From the NCBI GenBank assembly GCA_000507305.1, contig DF239210.1, positions 1 through 64,000 of the forward strand: 64,000 nucleotides of DNA, in the 5' to 3' direction. Below the pieces are notes generated by a model that was not told where the DNA came from, did not search any database, and saw only the letters and a list, made by a program, of their open reading frames with translations. The position numbers and the translations under genes are program-made. Of the stretch, positions 10,487 to 20,340 are shown one piece after another. Origin of the DNA: Breviolum minutum Mf 1.05b.01 (Eukaryota; Sar; Dinophyceae; Suessiales; Symbiodiniaceae). The number at the start of each line of letters is the position of its first letter. Position 1 is the first letter of the stretch.

Positions 10487-10846
10487 TCACTGGTCGGCCT
10501 CGTGAGGGCGGTGTTTCGTCCGTTCAAAAAAAAAAAGGCCGACCGAGTGCCCAGTGCGTTGATTCAATGTGCTCCGAGATTCTCGGCCAACATGTTGTGA
10601 GTTGAACTTAGCTCTGTAGGTATTTTGAATGAAGTTTCGGATGTTACCCTCCTGTAAACTAACATGGCCATGGAAAATTCCCATTTGATGTAGGAAATAT
10701 CAATCTTCCAATGGTCCATTTCCCATGCTTTGTTAGTTTACCAGCGTGTACATGGTTTGGATCTTTCTGCTGACCTTTCCTAACATCATGAAAAACCTTG
10801 GTACGGAATTCAAGTGGCTCAATTGGGCGCCAGCAGAATAACTCAT
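10487..10846 (-). CDS. Two-exon gene with a family B element as its intron, unrecognised product
   Basis: Exon 1 runs from the ATG at 10846 down to 10742 (35 codons, beginning MSYSAGAQLSHLNSV). Exon 2 runs 10651-10487 and ends in TGA. The donor is ACGCTG|GTAAAC and the acceptor is TTAGTTTACAG|GAG. Both sites lie in the terminal repeats of the family B element, and phase is 0. The predicted product is 89 residues, basic, with SRKIQTMYTL directly joined to EGNIRNFIQN. The frame is also open upstream of the ATG, so the start could be further out. No known domain. Confidence 0.72.
10652..10741 (-). mobile_element. Family B introner (90 bp)
   Basis: On the minus strand it reads GTAAACTAACAAAGCATGG...CCATGTTAGTTTACAG: GT at one end, AG at the other. 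It is flanked by TA a few bases out on both sides. Confidence 0.8.
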
Positions 10847-11088
10847 GAAAATGACAGCAAGCTGGTTGGGCGTTTCAAATCGCTTCCATTTTTACTGTTT
10901 TTTGCGTTTTTTATCTGCGCCACGCTGAATCTCACAAATTTCTCCAACAAAACAATGTCAAACAGAAGCAATTGACCTATTCAAAGAAGGTTTTCATCAT
11001 GGAAACATGGGGTGAATCAATTTGAAAAGCTTTCCAGCCGATTTTCTGGACCTTCCACCATTTCTGCCCAACAAACAAAAAGACAAAG

Positions 11089-11274
11089 ATGGCTAGCCGC
11101 TTTCATTTGAGCCACAAGTGTCAGGCCAATCCTGTGGTTTTTGAGTTGACTTCAGAGAATTCTCTCTTAGCTTTTCCTCTTTGTCTTCTTTTTTTAATAA
11201 ACCAACCCCCACACAAACCAAACAATAAGTACTTTGTCTATTTTTTTTTTTGGGGGGGGGGGAACTCGTTGTGA
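11089..11274 (+). CDS. Possible small protein with a hydrophobic C-terminal part
   Basis: The ATG in AAAGATGG opens a frame with MASRFHLSHKCQANPVVF followed by a hydrophobic segment FPLCLLFLI. The 3' part runs into a poly-T/poly-G tract and is probably intron. No domain is recognised. Confidence 0.35.
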   Translation: MASRFHLSHKCQANPVVFELTSENSLLAFPLCLLFLINQPPHKPNNKYFVYFFFWGGGNSL

Positions 11275-11279
11275 ACTAA

Positions 11280-12280
11280 CATATCTAGCAAACTAGACAT
11301 TCAGAAACTGATATTTCCAAACCTTTCCGAAGCATTATTTGATGTTTCGTATGTGGATCATTGTTGGATTGAAATATATATATAGGTATATGATGTGTGT
11401 GAGAATACATAAAGATATGTACACATATGTGCAACACTTGTTACATATGAATTGACTCAAACTATGCTATGTGAATGGAGACCCCCTGATTAATCTCACG
11501 ATAAGAAACAACATCTCTGAGTAGATCATCAGAATGTGCCAACATGAAATGGCAAGTCATGTTGTAAGGTTGTCCTTGCTCAGCGATGAGTACGGCTGGG
11601 TTGAAAAAACATGAAAAAACTTCAGAACCGTTTTTTCAGAAACGCTACATGCAAATGCCTGAGGCAACTTGAAGATGCATTTTGAACAGCATCACAAAAT
11701 AAGAACATAAATTGCGCAGATTGATCAAAGAACAGCTTTCAATAAGACTGAGGGCAAAATGTCTGTTAGAAAAAATGAACATTCACTTTTTGAAATGAAT
11801 CCCTACCCGTGTAGCATCCAACAAAGGTACATTATCCAGAATACATCAATTATAACAATCTACCATTCATGAAGGTAAATATGCCTTCCTTCCCACAAAA
11901 GTAATGAAATCTGACATGGCTGCAAACATCTAGTTCCAAGCCACAGCAAAAGGTCTTCAATTCATTCAACTTGGTAACCATCTTCCATTAAGAGCTGTGT
12001 TTCCTTCCCTAGGGATCCAATCACCGAAGCTGAGAAAGGTAATGGAACCTAAATACCATCCGTTTCGGAGGTGATTATACACCCCTTGCTCATCATTTGA
12101 CAAGGTGAGCAAGGATCCTTAGGGCTTATTGGATCTCATTGGAGCTGGTACCTTGCAAAAAAAAACGACTTTTCAATGAACTTAAACAAAAGTTGGCAAA
12201 GAGCTGGTCTCCAAGGTCCACCTCTGAAGGTTCGTAAAACATATCCCGGGGGGGTCATTACCCACCTATGTTTTTGACAT
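11280..12280. other. One kilobase without a supportable gene
   Basis: AT-rich sequence with only short frames. A small inverted repeat (accccttgctcatc...gacaaggtgagcaagg) lies near 12080-12115. Confidence 0.45.
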
Positions 12281-12320
12281 TACTTTGAAACGAATCATGG
12301 TTCCAGCTCTAAGAAGATCC

Positions 12321-12529
12321 TGGCAATTTTGGGAGAGTTGACAACAAGCACATTGAAACAGTTGAATGATTTGTTGGCGAAGTCAGAATTCAGCCATTTC
12401 AATTATGTTGATCAGATTAATTTGGAGAATGTCTTGTTGGACACCGGACACAACCACTCAACAGCCAACAAAAAACCACACAAATCGCAAACAAAAACTG
12501 AGATCCTACGACTCAAAGGTTTTGGATGA
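12321..12529 (+). CDS. Candidate terminal exon, unrecognised
   Basis: The frame is open from at least 12285, and an acceptor-like AG (tggttccag) lies at 12315. It contains LKQLNDLLAKSEFSHFNYVD and ends in TGA at 12529. Composition is hydrophilic and helix-like. It converges on the minus-strand TPR exon at 12655. No upstream exon was found. Confidence 0.55.
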
Positions 12530-12654
12530 TTTAGAATTTAGAATAGTCTGAATCCAACGACTCAAATAAAAAATCATCCTTGAATCCTTTTATTTCTTTT
12601 GTCGTTTTAGGCTTAGAAATTCCCCCAACAAAGACATCCAAAACCCTGGCACCA

Positions 12655-12993
12655 TCAATCATCATCTCCCAAAAACCGTGCCTTCGCAGGAAGGCGTGCC
12701 AAGGCCTTTTCATAGAGTGCCAAGGCCTCCTTGGCATTACCTGCCTGGACCAAGAAACGATGCTGTTGTTTTTCTGGCAAAAAACGTCATATTTTGTTGA
12801 TGGTTCAGAAATCCGGGATTCACTTACATTATTTGCAAGGGTTTTATACATCCCAGGTGGTTAGCTGGATTTCTGAACCATCAACAGTACCATGATTGAT
12901 TGGTGTAGTTTCTAGGGTGTAGATCGACAGGAAGTGGGAATGTGTGTATGAAAAGAGATGTTGGTGTAAATTTGAAACTTTGTACAGAACACA
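12655..12993 (-). CDS. C-terminal end of a TPR (tetratricopeptide) repeat protein
   Basis: Terminal exon 12773-12655 follows the acceptor gacgttttttgccag and ends in TGA. It encodes QAGNAKEALALYEKALARLP, a good match to helix A/B of a TPR unit (A..A...Y.KAL...P), a protein-protein interaction repeat. An upstream exon 12993-12891 (open frame with ETTPINH) ends at CATG|GTACTG and joins in phase 1. The intron of 117 nt consists mostly of a family F element. The parent protein is unknown. The TPR call is firm, the upstream exon less so. Confidence 0.68.
12795..12890 (-). mobile_element. Family F element forming most of an intron
   Basis: TTGTTGATGGTTCAGAAATCC...GGATTTCTGAACCATCAACAGTA inverted ends. 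TA at the border supplies the T of the GT donor on the minus strand. Confidence 0.8.
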
Positions 12994-13011
12994 TTAGTCA
13001 ATATAGTTCAG

Positions 13012-13445
13012 GTGCATTATGCTATACACACATATCTGAATATGCAAATATATTCTAACATAAACATGTTTAGACTGTACATCATATCTAAATCACCAGT
13101 GCATTTGCCAACAAGTTGTTTCTACCTTGATGATTTGGTGTCCTTCTGGAGGTTTATTTTCCTCCTCTCAGCATGGAGATATCCCTTCCCTGGTATCACT
13201 CCTTTCAAGTGTTCCATCTTCATACAAAACTCTTCTAATTTCATTTTTCTGGGTGAATGTCATGATATTCCAACAACCTGCCAACCATCAACCGTCCCTA
13301 GTTGGTGGTTTCAACCCATCTGAAAAATATTAGTCAAATTGGGTTCATCTTCCCCAAATAGGGGTGACAATAAAAAAAAAATTGAAACCACCACCTAGAT
13401 AAACTTGTCTGGCATTTGAAGGCCCGAATGCCCATACACCGGTGA
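13012..13445 (+). CDS. Two-exon gene end split by a family A element, unrecognised product
   Basis: Exon 13012-13300 starts after the acceptor atagttcag and contains hydrophobic segments such as FWRFIFLLSAWRYPFPG. It ends at CCCTA|GTTGG, the left end of a family A element. Exon 13399-13445 begins right after the element's CACCTAG and reads KLVWHLKARMPIHR to TGA. The junction keeps phase 1. A membrane protein fragment is possible, but no family is recognised. Confidence 0.58.
13301..13398 (+). mobile_element. Family A introner (98 bp)
   Basis: Runs exactly from GTTGGTGGTTTCAACCCATC to TTGAAACCACCACCTAG, so GT and AG are its first and last bases. Confidence 0.8.
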
Positions 13446-13734
13446 CGACTTCAAACTGCACACCTTCAACTTCTCGTTGCCTTGCGCTTTGAGGCGCTCA
13501 GCCTTCGGGAGTCACGAACGAAGTTCCCACGGTGGAGGGTAAGTTACACACGGCGGGGCAACTTCCCTAACCTAAGAACACAATAAAATATAAACATAAA
13601 ATAACCTCAAAAGAAACTGGAAAAAACATGCCTGCCAATAAAAGAGCACCACGACCAAACCGGCCTCCTGATCACCTGAACCACCCGCCATTTCGATAAA
13701 GCCGTGCGCAAGCCAGGAGCAAGCCAGAATTGAG

Positions 13735-14000
<266 letters not shown>

Positions 14001-14428
14001 NNNNNNNNNNNNNNNNNNNNNNNNNNNNNNNNNNNNNNNNNNNNNNNNNNNNNNNNNNNNNNNNNNNNNNNNNNNNNNNNNNNNNNNNNNNNNNNNNNNN
14101 NNNNNNNNNNNNNNNNNNNNNNNNNNNNNNNNNNNNNNNNNNNNNNNNNNNNNNNNNNNNNNNNNNNNNNNNNNNNNNNNNNNNNNNNNNNNNNNNNNNN
14201 NNNNNNNNNNNNNNNNNNNNNNNNNNNNNNNNNNNNNNNNNNNNNNNNNNNNNNNNNNNNNNNNNNNNNNNNNNNNNNNNNNNNNNNNNNNNNNNNNNNN
14301 NNNNNNNNNNNNNNNNNNNNNNNNNNNNNNNNNNNNNNNNNNNNNNNNNNNNNNNNNNNNNNNNNNNNNNNNNNNNNNNNNNNNNNNNNNNNNNNNNNNN
14401 NNNNNNNNNNNNNNNNNNNNNNNNNNNN
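14001..14428. other. Assembly gap (428 N)
   Basis: Run of N inside the TTG/TTTG repeat. Confidence 0.99.
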
Positions 14429-14574
14429 TTGTTTGTTTGTTTGTTTGTTGTTTGGTGTTTGTTTGTTTGTTGTTTGTTGTTTGTTTGTTTGTTGTTTGTT
14501 GTTTGTTTGTTTGTTGTTTGTTGTTGTTGTTGTTGTTGTTGTTGTGGTTGTTGTTGTGTGTGTGTGTGTTGTGG

Positions 14575-14618
<44 letters not shown>

Positions 14619-14620
14619 AC
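14429..14620. repeat. (TTTG)n/(TTG)n microsatellite, right flank of gap
   Basis: TTTG units grade into TTG units after the gap. Confidence 0.95.
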
Positions 14621-15338
14621 TTGTTTTGTTGATTGGAATCCCTCTTTTTTGTTTCTTATCTTGATGTTCAAAGTTTGTGTTGCAAAAAAACTATGGTCTG
14701 CTGAGCTAGTGCTTTAGAAAGGAGCTGATTTGCATGACTTTCGCGGGCACCATTTGTTACCGCAATACTTCATTCTGATGAAACCGGAGGCAAAACCGCT
14801 TTTTTTTGGTGATTGTGAGTGCAGAAAGTCAAGTTTCTGCATGGCAAGTGCTTTCTTTATCATCTTTGCACAGGATACGAAATAATGAAATAATCATTCC
14901 CAAAATATGGCACTTGGAACTGCTCTCTCTCTCTCTCTCTCTCTGCATAGTTTTTCTTCTGCTTGAATCAAGATCTTCGACATCCAAAAAAATCACACAT
15001 TTTGAGCCCTGAAATTTGCAGTTGATTGGTGGACCATCCACAGGTACACCAGGGGTAATTACAAGGACATAGACCTTAGCCAAGCTCAGCTTGTTCTGAT
15101 TTTGTAAAAATATAACTGTCTAAAATTGATAATTCAGGTTTGTGAATTCTCAACCTCTGACTCAGACTACACCATGACTACACCATAAATCACCTATAGA
15201 CTATAGACAACCAATTGCAGCATTTCACGTTTCATTCCCCTTTGAAATGTCAGATCGTCATCTCAGGAAAAAAATCCTTCATTGCTATTATTTCCCCCCC
15301 TTTTTGAGACTCCATGTCGCACATTTTTTCAATGGCAG

Positions 15339-15628
15339 CATAAACTCATCGATTGGTCCACTCGCGCGCAGGCTGTTGCCCGCGTCATGCAACGCAGAAT
15401 AGGAGGGGAACCATCCAAAATGGCCGGGCATGAGAATCTAACTGATCTACACTTACCCTTTAGGCTCGTAGAGCTAGTCATAAAGGTAAGAAGTACTACC
15501 GTCGCGAAGGGATGAAGAACTGCTCCCCTCGTTCCCACCAACCCCCACCCTTCCCTGATTTTTGCTCTTGGCAGGCAACAAATCTGCCACAGCTAACGCG
15601 GGGGGGCAACAAGCTGTTTGAGTGCTGA
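15339..15628 (+). CDS. Two last exons of a gene, unrecognised product
   Basis: Exon 15339-15485 lies between acceptor tttttcaatggcag and a strong donor ATAAAG|GTAAGA. Exon 15575-15628 follows the strong acceptor tttttgctcttggcag and ends in TGA. Both are phase 0 and the 89-nt intron is canonical. The product includes KLIDWSTRAQAVARVMQRRI, FRLVELVIK and then ATNLPQLTRGGNKLFEC. It is GC-rich relative to its flanks. Upstream exons are not identified. The next gene starts only about 90 bases downstream on the same strand. Confidence 0.65.
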
Positions 15629-15699
15629 GTCTTTCCACAAAAATCACTTCATACAATTGTCTACCCACGAACATGCATGATCATGCATGTGTTCAGTGG

Positions 15700-15720
15700 G
15701 GGTTCACCTAGATTCAATTC
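15700..15720 (+). promoter_or_regulatory. Possible spliced-leader acceptor
   Basis: A pyrimidine-containing stretch and AG (gggggttcacctag) lie 9 bases upstream of an ATG, in a gap of 92 bases after the preceding stop codon. In dinoflagellates mRNAs receive a trans-spliced leader at such an AG. This reading is inference. Confidence 0.35.
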
Positions 15721-16088
15721 ATGGGTGTTTGGAGCCCAGAAACAGGTGAGAAAAACATGAAGCCACAACTTCTTGGGGAGGCCAATGCCACACTCAACTG
15801 CTCAACTACTTGGATGTCCAAGGAAGTTACGAAAAGGTTAGTAAGTAGATCATAACTCCAATATACCCCATTTATATATAAATAGGTTATCACCCATTTA
15901 CCTAACCATCTACTAACTTCCTGAGACATCCAAGTACCTCATATTTCATTTTTGTTTGTTGCCTGCAGTTGTTTTGTTGTTTTTTCCGCTTTTGGATGGT
16001 TCCCTTTTTGGCAGTTTCAAATCCAAAGTGTATGTTTTCACCTGTACTCAAACGAACTATTCCAAGGGGTCGGGACATTGATGGCTGA
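15721..16088 (+). CDS. Two-exon small membrane protein candidate with a family G intron
   Basis: Exon 1 15721-15812 starts MGVWSPETGEKNMKPQLLG. Exon 2 15935-16088 ends in TGA. The intron is the family G element and would be of the GA-AG type (ACTTG|GATGTCC...GACATCCAAG|T), phase 2. Exon 2 carries a long hydrophobic Cys/Phe-rich segment (IFVCCLQLFCCFF) followed by VLKRTIPRGRDIDG. Minus-strand frames here are also protein-like, so strand choice is not certain. No family recognised. Confidence 0.5.
15813..15934 (+). mobile_element. Family G element (122 bp), possible GA-AG introner
   Basis: CTTGGATGTCCAAGGAAGTTA...TAACTTCCTGAGACATCCAAG terminal inverted repeats. Confidence 0.75.
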
Positions 16089-16261
16089 TGGACTGTGATG
16101 TATCCCATGGGGAAAAAATGCCTATGTTTTCCAAGCAAAAAATCAACGAAATGTCGGTGGATATTTATGGATCCTTAGTGGGTATATTGAATCATAATAT
16201 TCATGAACAGTGATAATTCTGGCCAAATTAAAAGAAGTGGTATCAGCTAGTGGTTAATTGG

Positions 16262-16390
16262 TGGTTTGGGTTGGTGGTTTGGATTCCTGGGATCCCCTTA
16301 TGAAAGGGATTGTTACTTAAGGGTACCCCTAGAATCCCAAACCACCTACCCAAATCACAAATTTATCATTAGTTGATCATATTGAGAATA
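16262..16390. mobile_element. Family L element
   Basis: GGATTCCTGGGATCCCCTTATGAAAGGGATTG...GGGTACCCCTAGAATCCC, the inverted form of 9083-9232. Confidence 0.55.
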
Positions 16391-17122
16391 AAGAAAACAT
16401 AAACAATAAAAACAATGATGCTAAACAAGTACTGCAAAATAAGAAAAACATAACGGCGGGTGTGAGTCATGCTGATACACACTACATGGAATGAATGTAT
16501 GTCTGTGCTAGTAGTCAATCATTTCAGAACCATCAAGAGTTTTATGTATTTATTGAAAATACAAATGCAAATATATCAAATATCATTGCAATCTAATCTA
16601 CCTCCATTGTATCTTCCAGCATGGACTTAGGACATGTTTGTTTCAGAATAAACGTTTCTGTGTTGTGTCTCTAAGACCCCTTTGGAGGCTTTCCGTCTTC
16701 CGCCCACTCAGCTGAAGTCGGCAGATGACCTGTTTCGGAGCTGCTTGGGACAAGCCCCTTAACTTCGCAAGGATATGGATGAATGGCATGGATATATCTC
16801 AGATTATATGCTAACCATGTTGATATTGCAAACATCCCACTATTTGCAGGGTGTCATACATGTCAGGTGGTGCAAGGTCTCTTCCATCCATAGTAGCATC
16901 ACCAGAAGTACTTGTCATACTTACCCCACGAATCAGAAGTGGACTTCTGATCGGAATGATCAGAGTCATAACTTCCCATCCTCAAAAAAAGAAGGCGTTT
17001 TACTAGGGGATATTAAGGGACAATGATGGGCTCCATAACCCCTTAAAATCCTTAAAAAGGTTTTTGTGGGGGAAAAAGTGCCATTGGGGTGGCATGTAAC
17101 TTACAACGATTTTATCAGATCA

Positions 17123-17453
17123 CTACAGAATCATCATTCTGACTATCCAAGCCTTAGACTCCAAACCCCTTCTGTGATTCCTTTTTTCAGCTCCAAATCC
17201 AAGCTCCAGAAGAGATATGATAGAATAGGATACACCCACGAAAACTAACCCTAGACATCCAAAATACCGAAACTGAGAAGGCGTTTGGTCCAAATAGTGT
17301 ACCTTCAAAACACCAAACCTCAGGAGGTATGACTGGATGTCTAGGGTAACATGGCACCACTGCAAAAAAGGAGACTTGGATCTCGGTTTGGGGTCCAAAT
17401 CTCTGTTCTTTTAGGGGGGTTCTCCAAACATTGTGAAGAAATTCCCTACCCAA
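17123..17453 (-). CDS. Two-exon membrane protein end split by a family C element
   Basis: Upstream exon 17453-17351 includes GREFLHNVWRTPLKEQRFG and ends GTGCCAT|GTTACC. Terminal exon 17250-17123 starts right after GGATGTCTAG and ends in TAG. Joining in phase 1 fuses VSFFAVVP to LVFVGVSYSIISLLE, which makes one continuous transmembrane helix across the junction. This argues strongly that the element is spliced out. A basic tail (KRNHRRGLESKAW) follows. The upstream acceptor may be ttgtgtag. No family recognised. Confidence 0.66.
17251..17350 (-). mobile_element. Family C introner (100 bp)
   Basis: On the minus strand: GTTACCCTAGACATCCAGTCATACC...TTTTGGATGTCTAG. CCTAGACATCCA is the terminal repeat. 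Confidence 0.8.
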
Positions 17454-17708
17454 ACTACACAAGGTGGACCATTTTTAATAGTTACACATGCAATTATATA
17501 ATATAACATATATAACTTAACCCCTACAAATGGCCAAAAATGCATAATTCAACTTTTTTTTCACCCCTACCACTGGAGTAATAAATAACTAAGGCCTACT
17601 TATAACATGTTTTTTTTTCTGCTCCACCTTAGCTCCAGTGGGGATGGTGGGGGTGGTCAGGACCTCACCTTCGGTGTATAGCTCCGCTCCTTCAGATGGT
17701 CCGTGGCA

Positions 17709-17971
17709 TCATTTGCCGGACTCGCTCTTGGAGCAGTTCTCACAGCGTGGATCTTTACATTCTTTACCTCGCAAAACTCGAACAGGCCAGCTGCTGCTGG
17801 GAGTCATGAACATGTAAAAAATACAAACTATTACCCTCTGCTAAACTAACATGGCAATGGAATATCCCCGTTTTCAATAGGACATACATCTTCAAATGGC
17901 CCATTTTCCATTGCTATGTTAGTTTACCCGATATTTACATGCATTGTTTTGCCAAAATGGCGAGACAGACA
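17709..17971 (-). CDS. Two-exon gene end with a family B intron; Cys motif at the C terminus
   Basis: Exon 17971-17928 (SPFWQNNACKYR) ends at TATCGG|GTAAAC. Exon 17837-17709 starts after TTTAGCAG and ends in TGA. The intron is exactly 90 nt and phase 0. The C terminus reads RGKECKDPRCENCSKSESGK with Cys spacing CxxxxCxxC, possibly metal binding. A second minus-strand frame with donor CCGAAG|GTGAGG at 17669 is also protein-like, so alternative structures exist. Confidence 0.5.
17838..17927 (-). mobile_element. Family B introner (90 bp)
   Basis: GTAAACTAACATAGCAATGG...CATGTTAGTTTAGCAG on the minus strand. Same length as the copy at 10652-10741. Confidence 0.8.
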
Positions 17972-18267
17972 CTCACAATGATGATGACCCCACCCTCCCC
18001 ACAAACAGTACAAACAAGGTAACTATGGAAACCTGTATCAACAGGTGCGCAAAGGTTTCACATGTGGTAATCATGTGTGTATATAATATATATATATATG
18101 TCAAAATGGGTTCATCATCCCCCAATTACGGGTGAACACCAAAAGTACCTAAAGCCAACACCAAGAAATGGTTTCTCTTAGCCACGCTTTTCTGAGCTCA
18201 GACTAGGCTGGACAGTTTTATTGGAGGTTCTTACCCTTCCTCTCATAATCTGTATCTCCAGTAGTAG

Positions 18268-18374
18268 TCACCAAGTTTGTGGTTTCAACCCATTTAAAAA
18301 ACATGCTCGTCAAATTTGATCATTTCCCTAGGGTTTCGGGGTGAAAATAAAACATATTTGAAACCACCACCTAG
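18268..18374. mobile_element. Family A element; end is an exon acceptor
   Basis: GTTTGTGGTTTCAACCC...TTTGAAACCACCACCTAG. The AG precedes the exon at 18375. Confidence 0.75.
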
Positions 18375-18641
18375 TCCCCTTTCAGATATCCATCCATTTT
18401 CCACTGAACCCATGATTATGGAAAAAAGAACGTTCTTAACCCCTTCTCCACAGGAAAAACATCCCAAACAAAAAAAACAGTACGAGGTGGGCCCGTTATA
18501 AATGAGATTTATGTTAATTAGACATCATAACACCTTATAAATGGCCGAAAATCAATGGGTTAACCTGGAGTTGTTTAACCACCCCTCCCATCTATAACTG
18601 GTGTTTAAAAGGCCCACCTTATAGGTGTCAAGGTTAGCTGA
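18375..18641 (+). CDS. Two-exon gene end with a family O intron, unrecognised product
   Basis: Exon 18375-18486 starts after the AG of a family A element, contains EPMIMEKRTFLTPSPQEK and ends TACGAG|GTGGGC. Exon 18612-18641 follows TTTAAAAG and reads AHLIGVKVS to TGA. The junction is phase 0 and the intron of 125 nt is the family O element. The product is hydrophilic and lysine-rich. No family recognised. Confidence 0.55.
18487..18611 (+). mobile_element. Family O introner
   Basis: GAGGTGGGCCCGTTATAAATG...TTTAAAAGGCCCACCTTAT. The donor GT lies in the left repeat and the acceptor AG sits just before the right repeat, so the GCCCACCTT end stays in the exon. Confidence 0.7.
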
Positions 18642-19012
18642 CACCAAAGTTGTGAACCAAGGCGCTGGGTTCCGGGCAGCTTTTGCGTGCCTCGGGTTTT
18701 GTTTGCCCAAGCGTTTGGTGGCTGTACAACTATCCCTATATTATCACCAAACATCTCAATGTCTTTTTGGTTGGGTCCGGTGACTCAATAATCTCAAAAA
18801 CACACGTAATTCTACAATTTAGTATATTTCAAGGAAGTTATAGGCTTTTTTTCACCAAACATTTTGTTCGGTACCTAAAATGGAGGAATCCTCACCGAAA
18901 AAAAGCTGTATATAAGGCCTATGTAAGGGGAGTTTCCCCAGCACCAAAATAGCCTTACAAGGTTCAGTACCTCCATTTTAGGTATGAAATTCTTGGTGAT
19001 ATTATGGGCCCC

Positions 19013-19110
19013 CCCCCGTCAGAAATCAGGGTTTAATAGCCGGCCTTTATTAAGGGACACCCAATGGTTTTCATAAGCCCTGATCATAAGGCCAGGTTTC
19101 TGGGGTGGTA
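19013..19110. mobile_element. MITE family I copy
   Basis: CAGAAATCAGGGTTTAATAGCC...CATAAGGCCAGGTTTCTGGGG. Confidence 0.6.
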
Positions 19111-19148
19111 CGTTAGGAGAGGGTAGGTTGACCAGCCATCGAAACCCC

Positions 19149-19200
19149 AAATTATACCTTCAAAACACCAATAACCTCACGAGGTATGACTGGATGTTAA
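19149..19200. mobile_element. Family C fragment
   Basis: Right part only: ACCTTCAAAACACC...GAGGTATGACTGGATGT. Confidence 0.6.
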
Positions 19201-19382
19201 ACATGCTAACATTCCTGGTGGACACTGTTACTCCGAGAAGGGCCACACCTAATGTATACCTATCGTTTTTTAACGTTTTTTTTGGCCGGGAATAAAAAAA
19301 GGAGAATCAGAACAACAGAAAGGCCAAGGTCGTGATATGACCAAATCACTTCTGTCAAAAACATCTCAAACTTTTTTACAAC

Positions 19383-19480
19383 TTAGTGGTTTCAACCCCA
19401 TCTGAAAAATATAAGTCAAATCATCAAATTGGATCATCTTAGGGTCAAAAACAAAAAATGTTTGAAACCACCACCTAGTT
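19383..19480. mobile_element. MITE family A copy
   Basis: TTAGTGGTTTCAACCCC...ATGTTTGAAACCACCACCTAG. Confidence 0.75.
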
Positions 19481-19573
19481 TTAACGTTTAAGTTTTCAGA
19501 ACTTCAAAGTTTGAATCAACTTTAAACTAAAATACCAAGAAAAGGACTTCTCGCAACAAATGCAACAAACGAC

Positions 19574-19932
19574 ATGCCGAATCTGCGAGAAAAAAACGAC
19601 AACAACCTCACAACCAACGATGCCCTGGGATGCCCTTTGGCACCCCAATTCGAGTCCGGCGAGTCACCAAACGCATCTTCTGATTACGGCGAGTACGACC
19701 CACACGTTGAGTGGCCCTGGCGGGATGCCGGCGTTTTTTTTGAGAACTCACCAGGATCAACGGCGATCTTCCCCACCAATGAGGTTGTAGAACGACAAAA
19801 AACGGATGTATTTAACTTAGACATCCAGTCATACCTCCTGAGGTTTGGTGATTTGAAAGTAGATTTTTGGGGTCCAAATGCCTTCTTAGCAGGTGTTTGG
19901 ATGTCTAGGGTCATGAAGAATCCCTATATTGA
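19574..19932 (+). CDS. Two-exon acidic protein gene with a family C intron
   Basis: Exon 1 19574-19807 opens with ATG (MPNLREKNDNNLTTND) and is GC-rich and acidic, with SDYGEYDPHVEWPWRDAG and FFENSPGSTAIF. The donor is ACGGAT|GTATTT. Exon 2 19909-19932 starts right after GGATGTCTAG and reads GHEESLY to TGA. The junction is phase 0 and the predicted product has 85 residues. If the element is retained, the frame stays open through it to 19975. No domain recognised, and the product lacks a signal peptide. Confidence 0.68.
19808..19908 (+). mobile_element. Family C introner (101 bp)
   Basis: GTATTTAACTTAGACATCCAGTC...GTGTTTGGATGTCTAG. Confidence 0.8.
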
Positions 19933-20022
19933 ATTGGGCATAGTTAGTTTTTCATGTCCCAAAGAAATCACCTGAACATAACCAGGGTCAACTGGTCACC
20001 GCTCACCTGGAGATTTGTCAGA

Positions 20023-20160
20023 GGTCATTATATGCCACCAAACCAAACCTACAATTCACCATCAAGTTGAAATTTCCCCTATATAAACATTTGCAATCTT
20101 TGATCCCTCCACACATGGGTCCCATATATATATATATACATATAAATGGTGACCCCCGGC
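20023..20160. mobile_element. MITE family M copy
   Basis: GAGGTCATTATATGCCACC...AAATGGTGACCCCC with aacatttgcaatctttgatcc inside. Confidence 0.55.
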
Positions 20161-20179
20161 CTTAGATTCTCAACCTCTT

Positions 20180-20340
20180 TATCTTTTAAGCACTTTCCTT
20201 AAACATGCACTAAAGCCTCTCGAGGCCCGCCCGTTGGGCGGCGACCAAGCCTCTCCCGCAACATGCGACGACGTTCCTCCGTCACCTGGCAACTGGCTGC
20301 TGACACGGACACGTAGCCAACGAAGTTTAATATGATTCCA
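20180..20340. other. GC-rich island, likely exon of unknown strand
   Basis: A GC-rich block in AT-rich DNA. Plus strand gives LEARPLGGDQASPATCDDVP and minus strand gives RGFSACLRKVLKR. Both are open, so no gene is called. Confidence 0.35.

Noticed and set aside
13420-13539. Plus-strand exon with a strong GTAAGT donor (ECPYTGDDFKLHTFNFSL)
   Set aside because: It overlaps the better supported terminal exon 13399-13445, which joins in phase across the family A element; kept only as an alternative.
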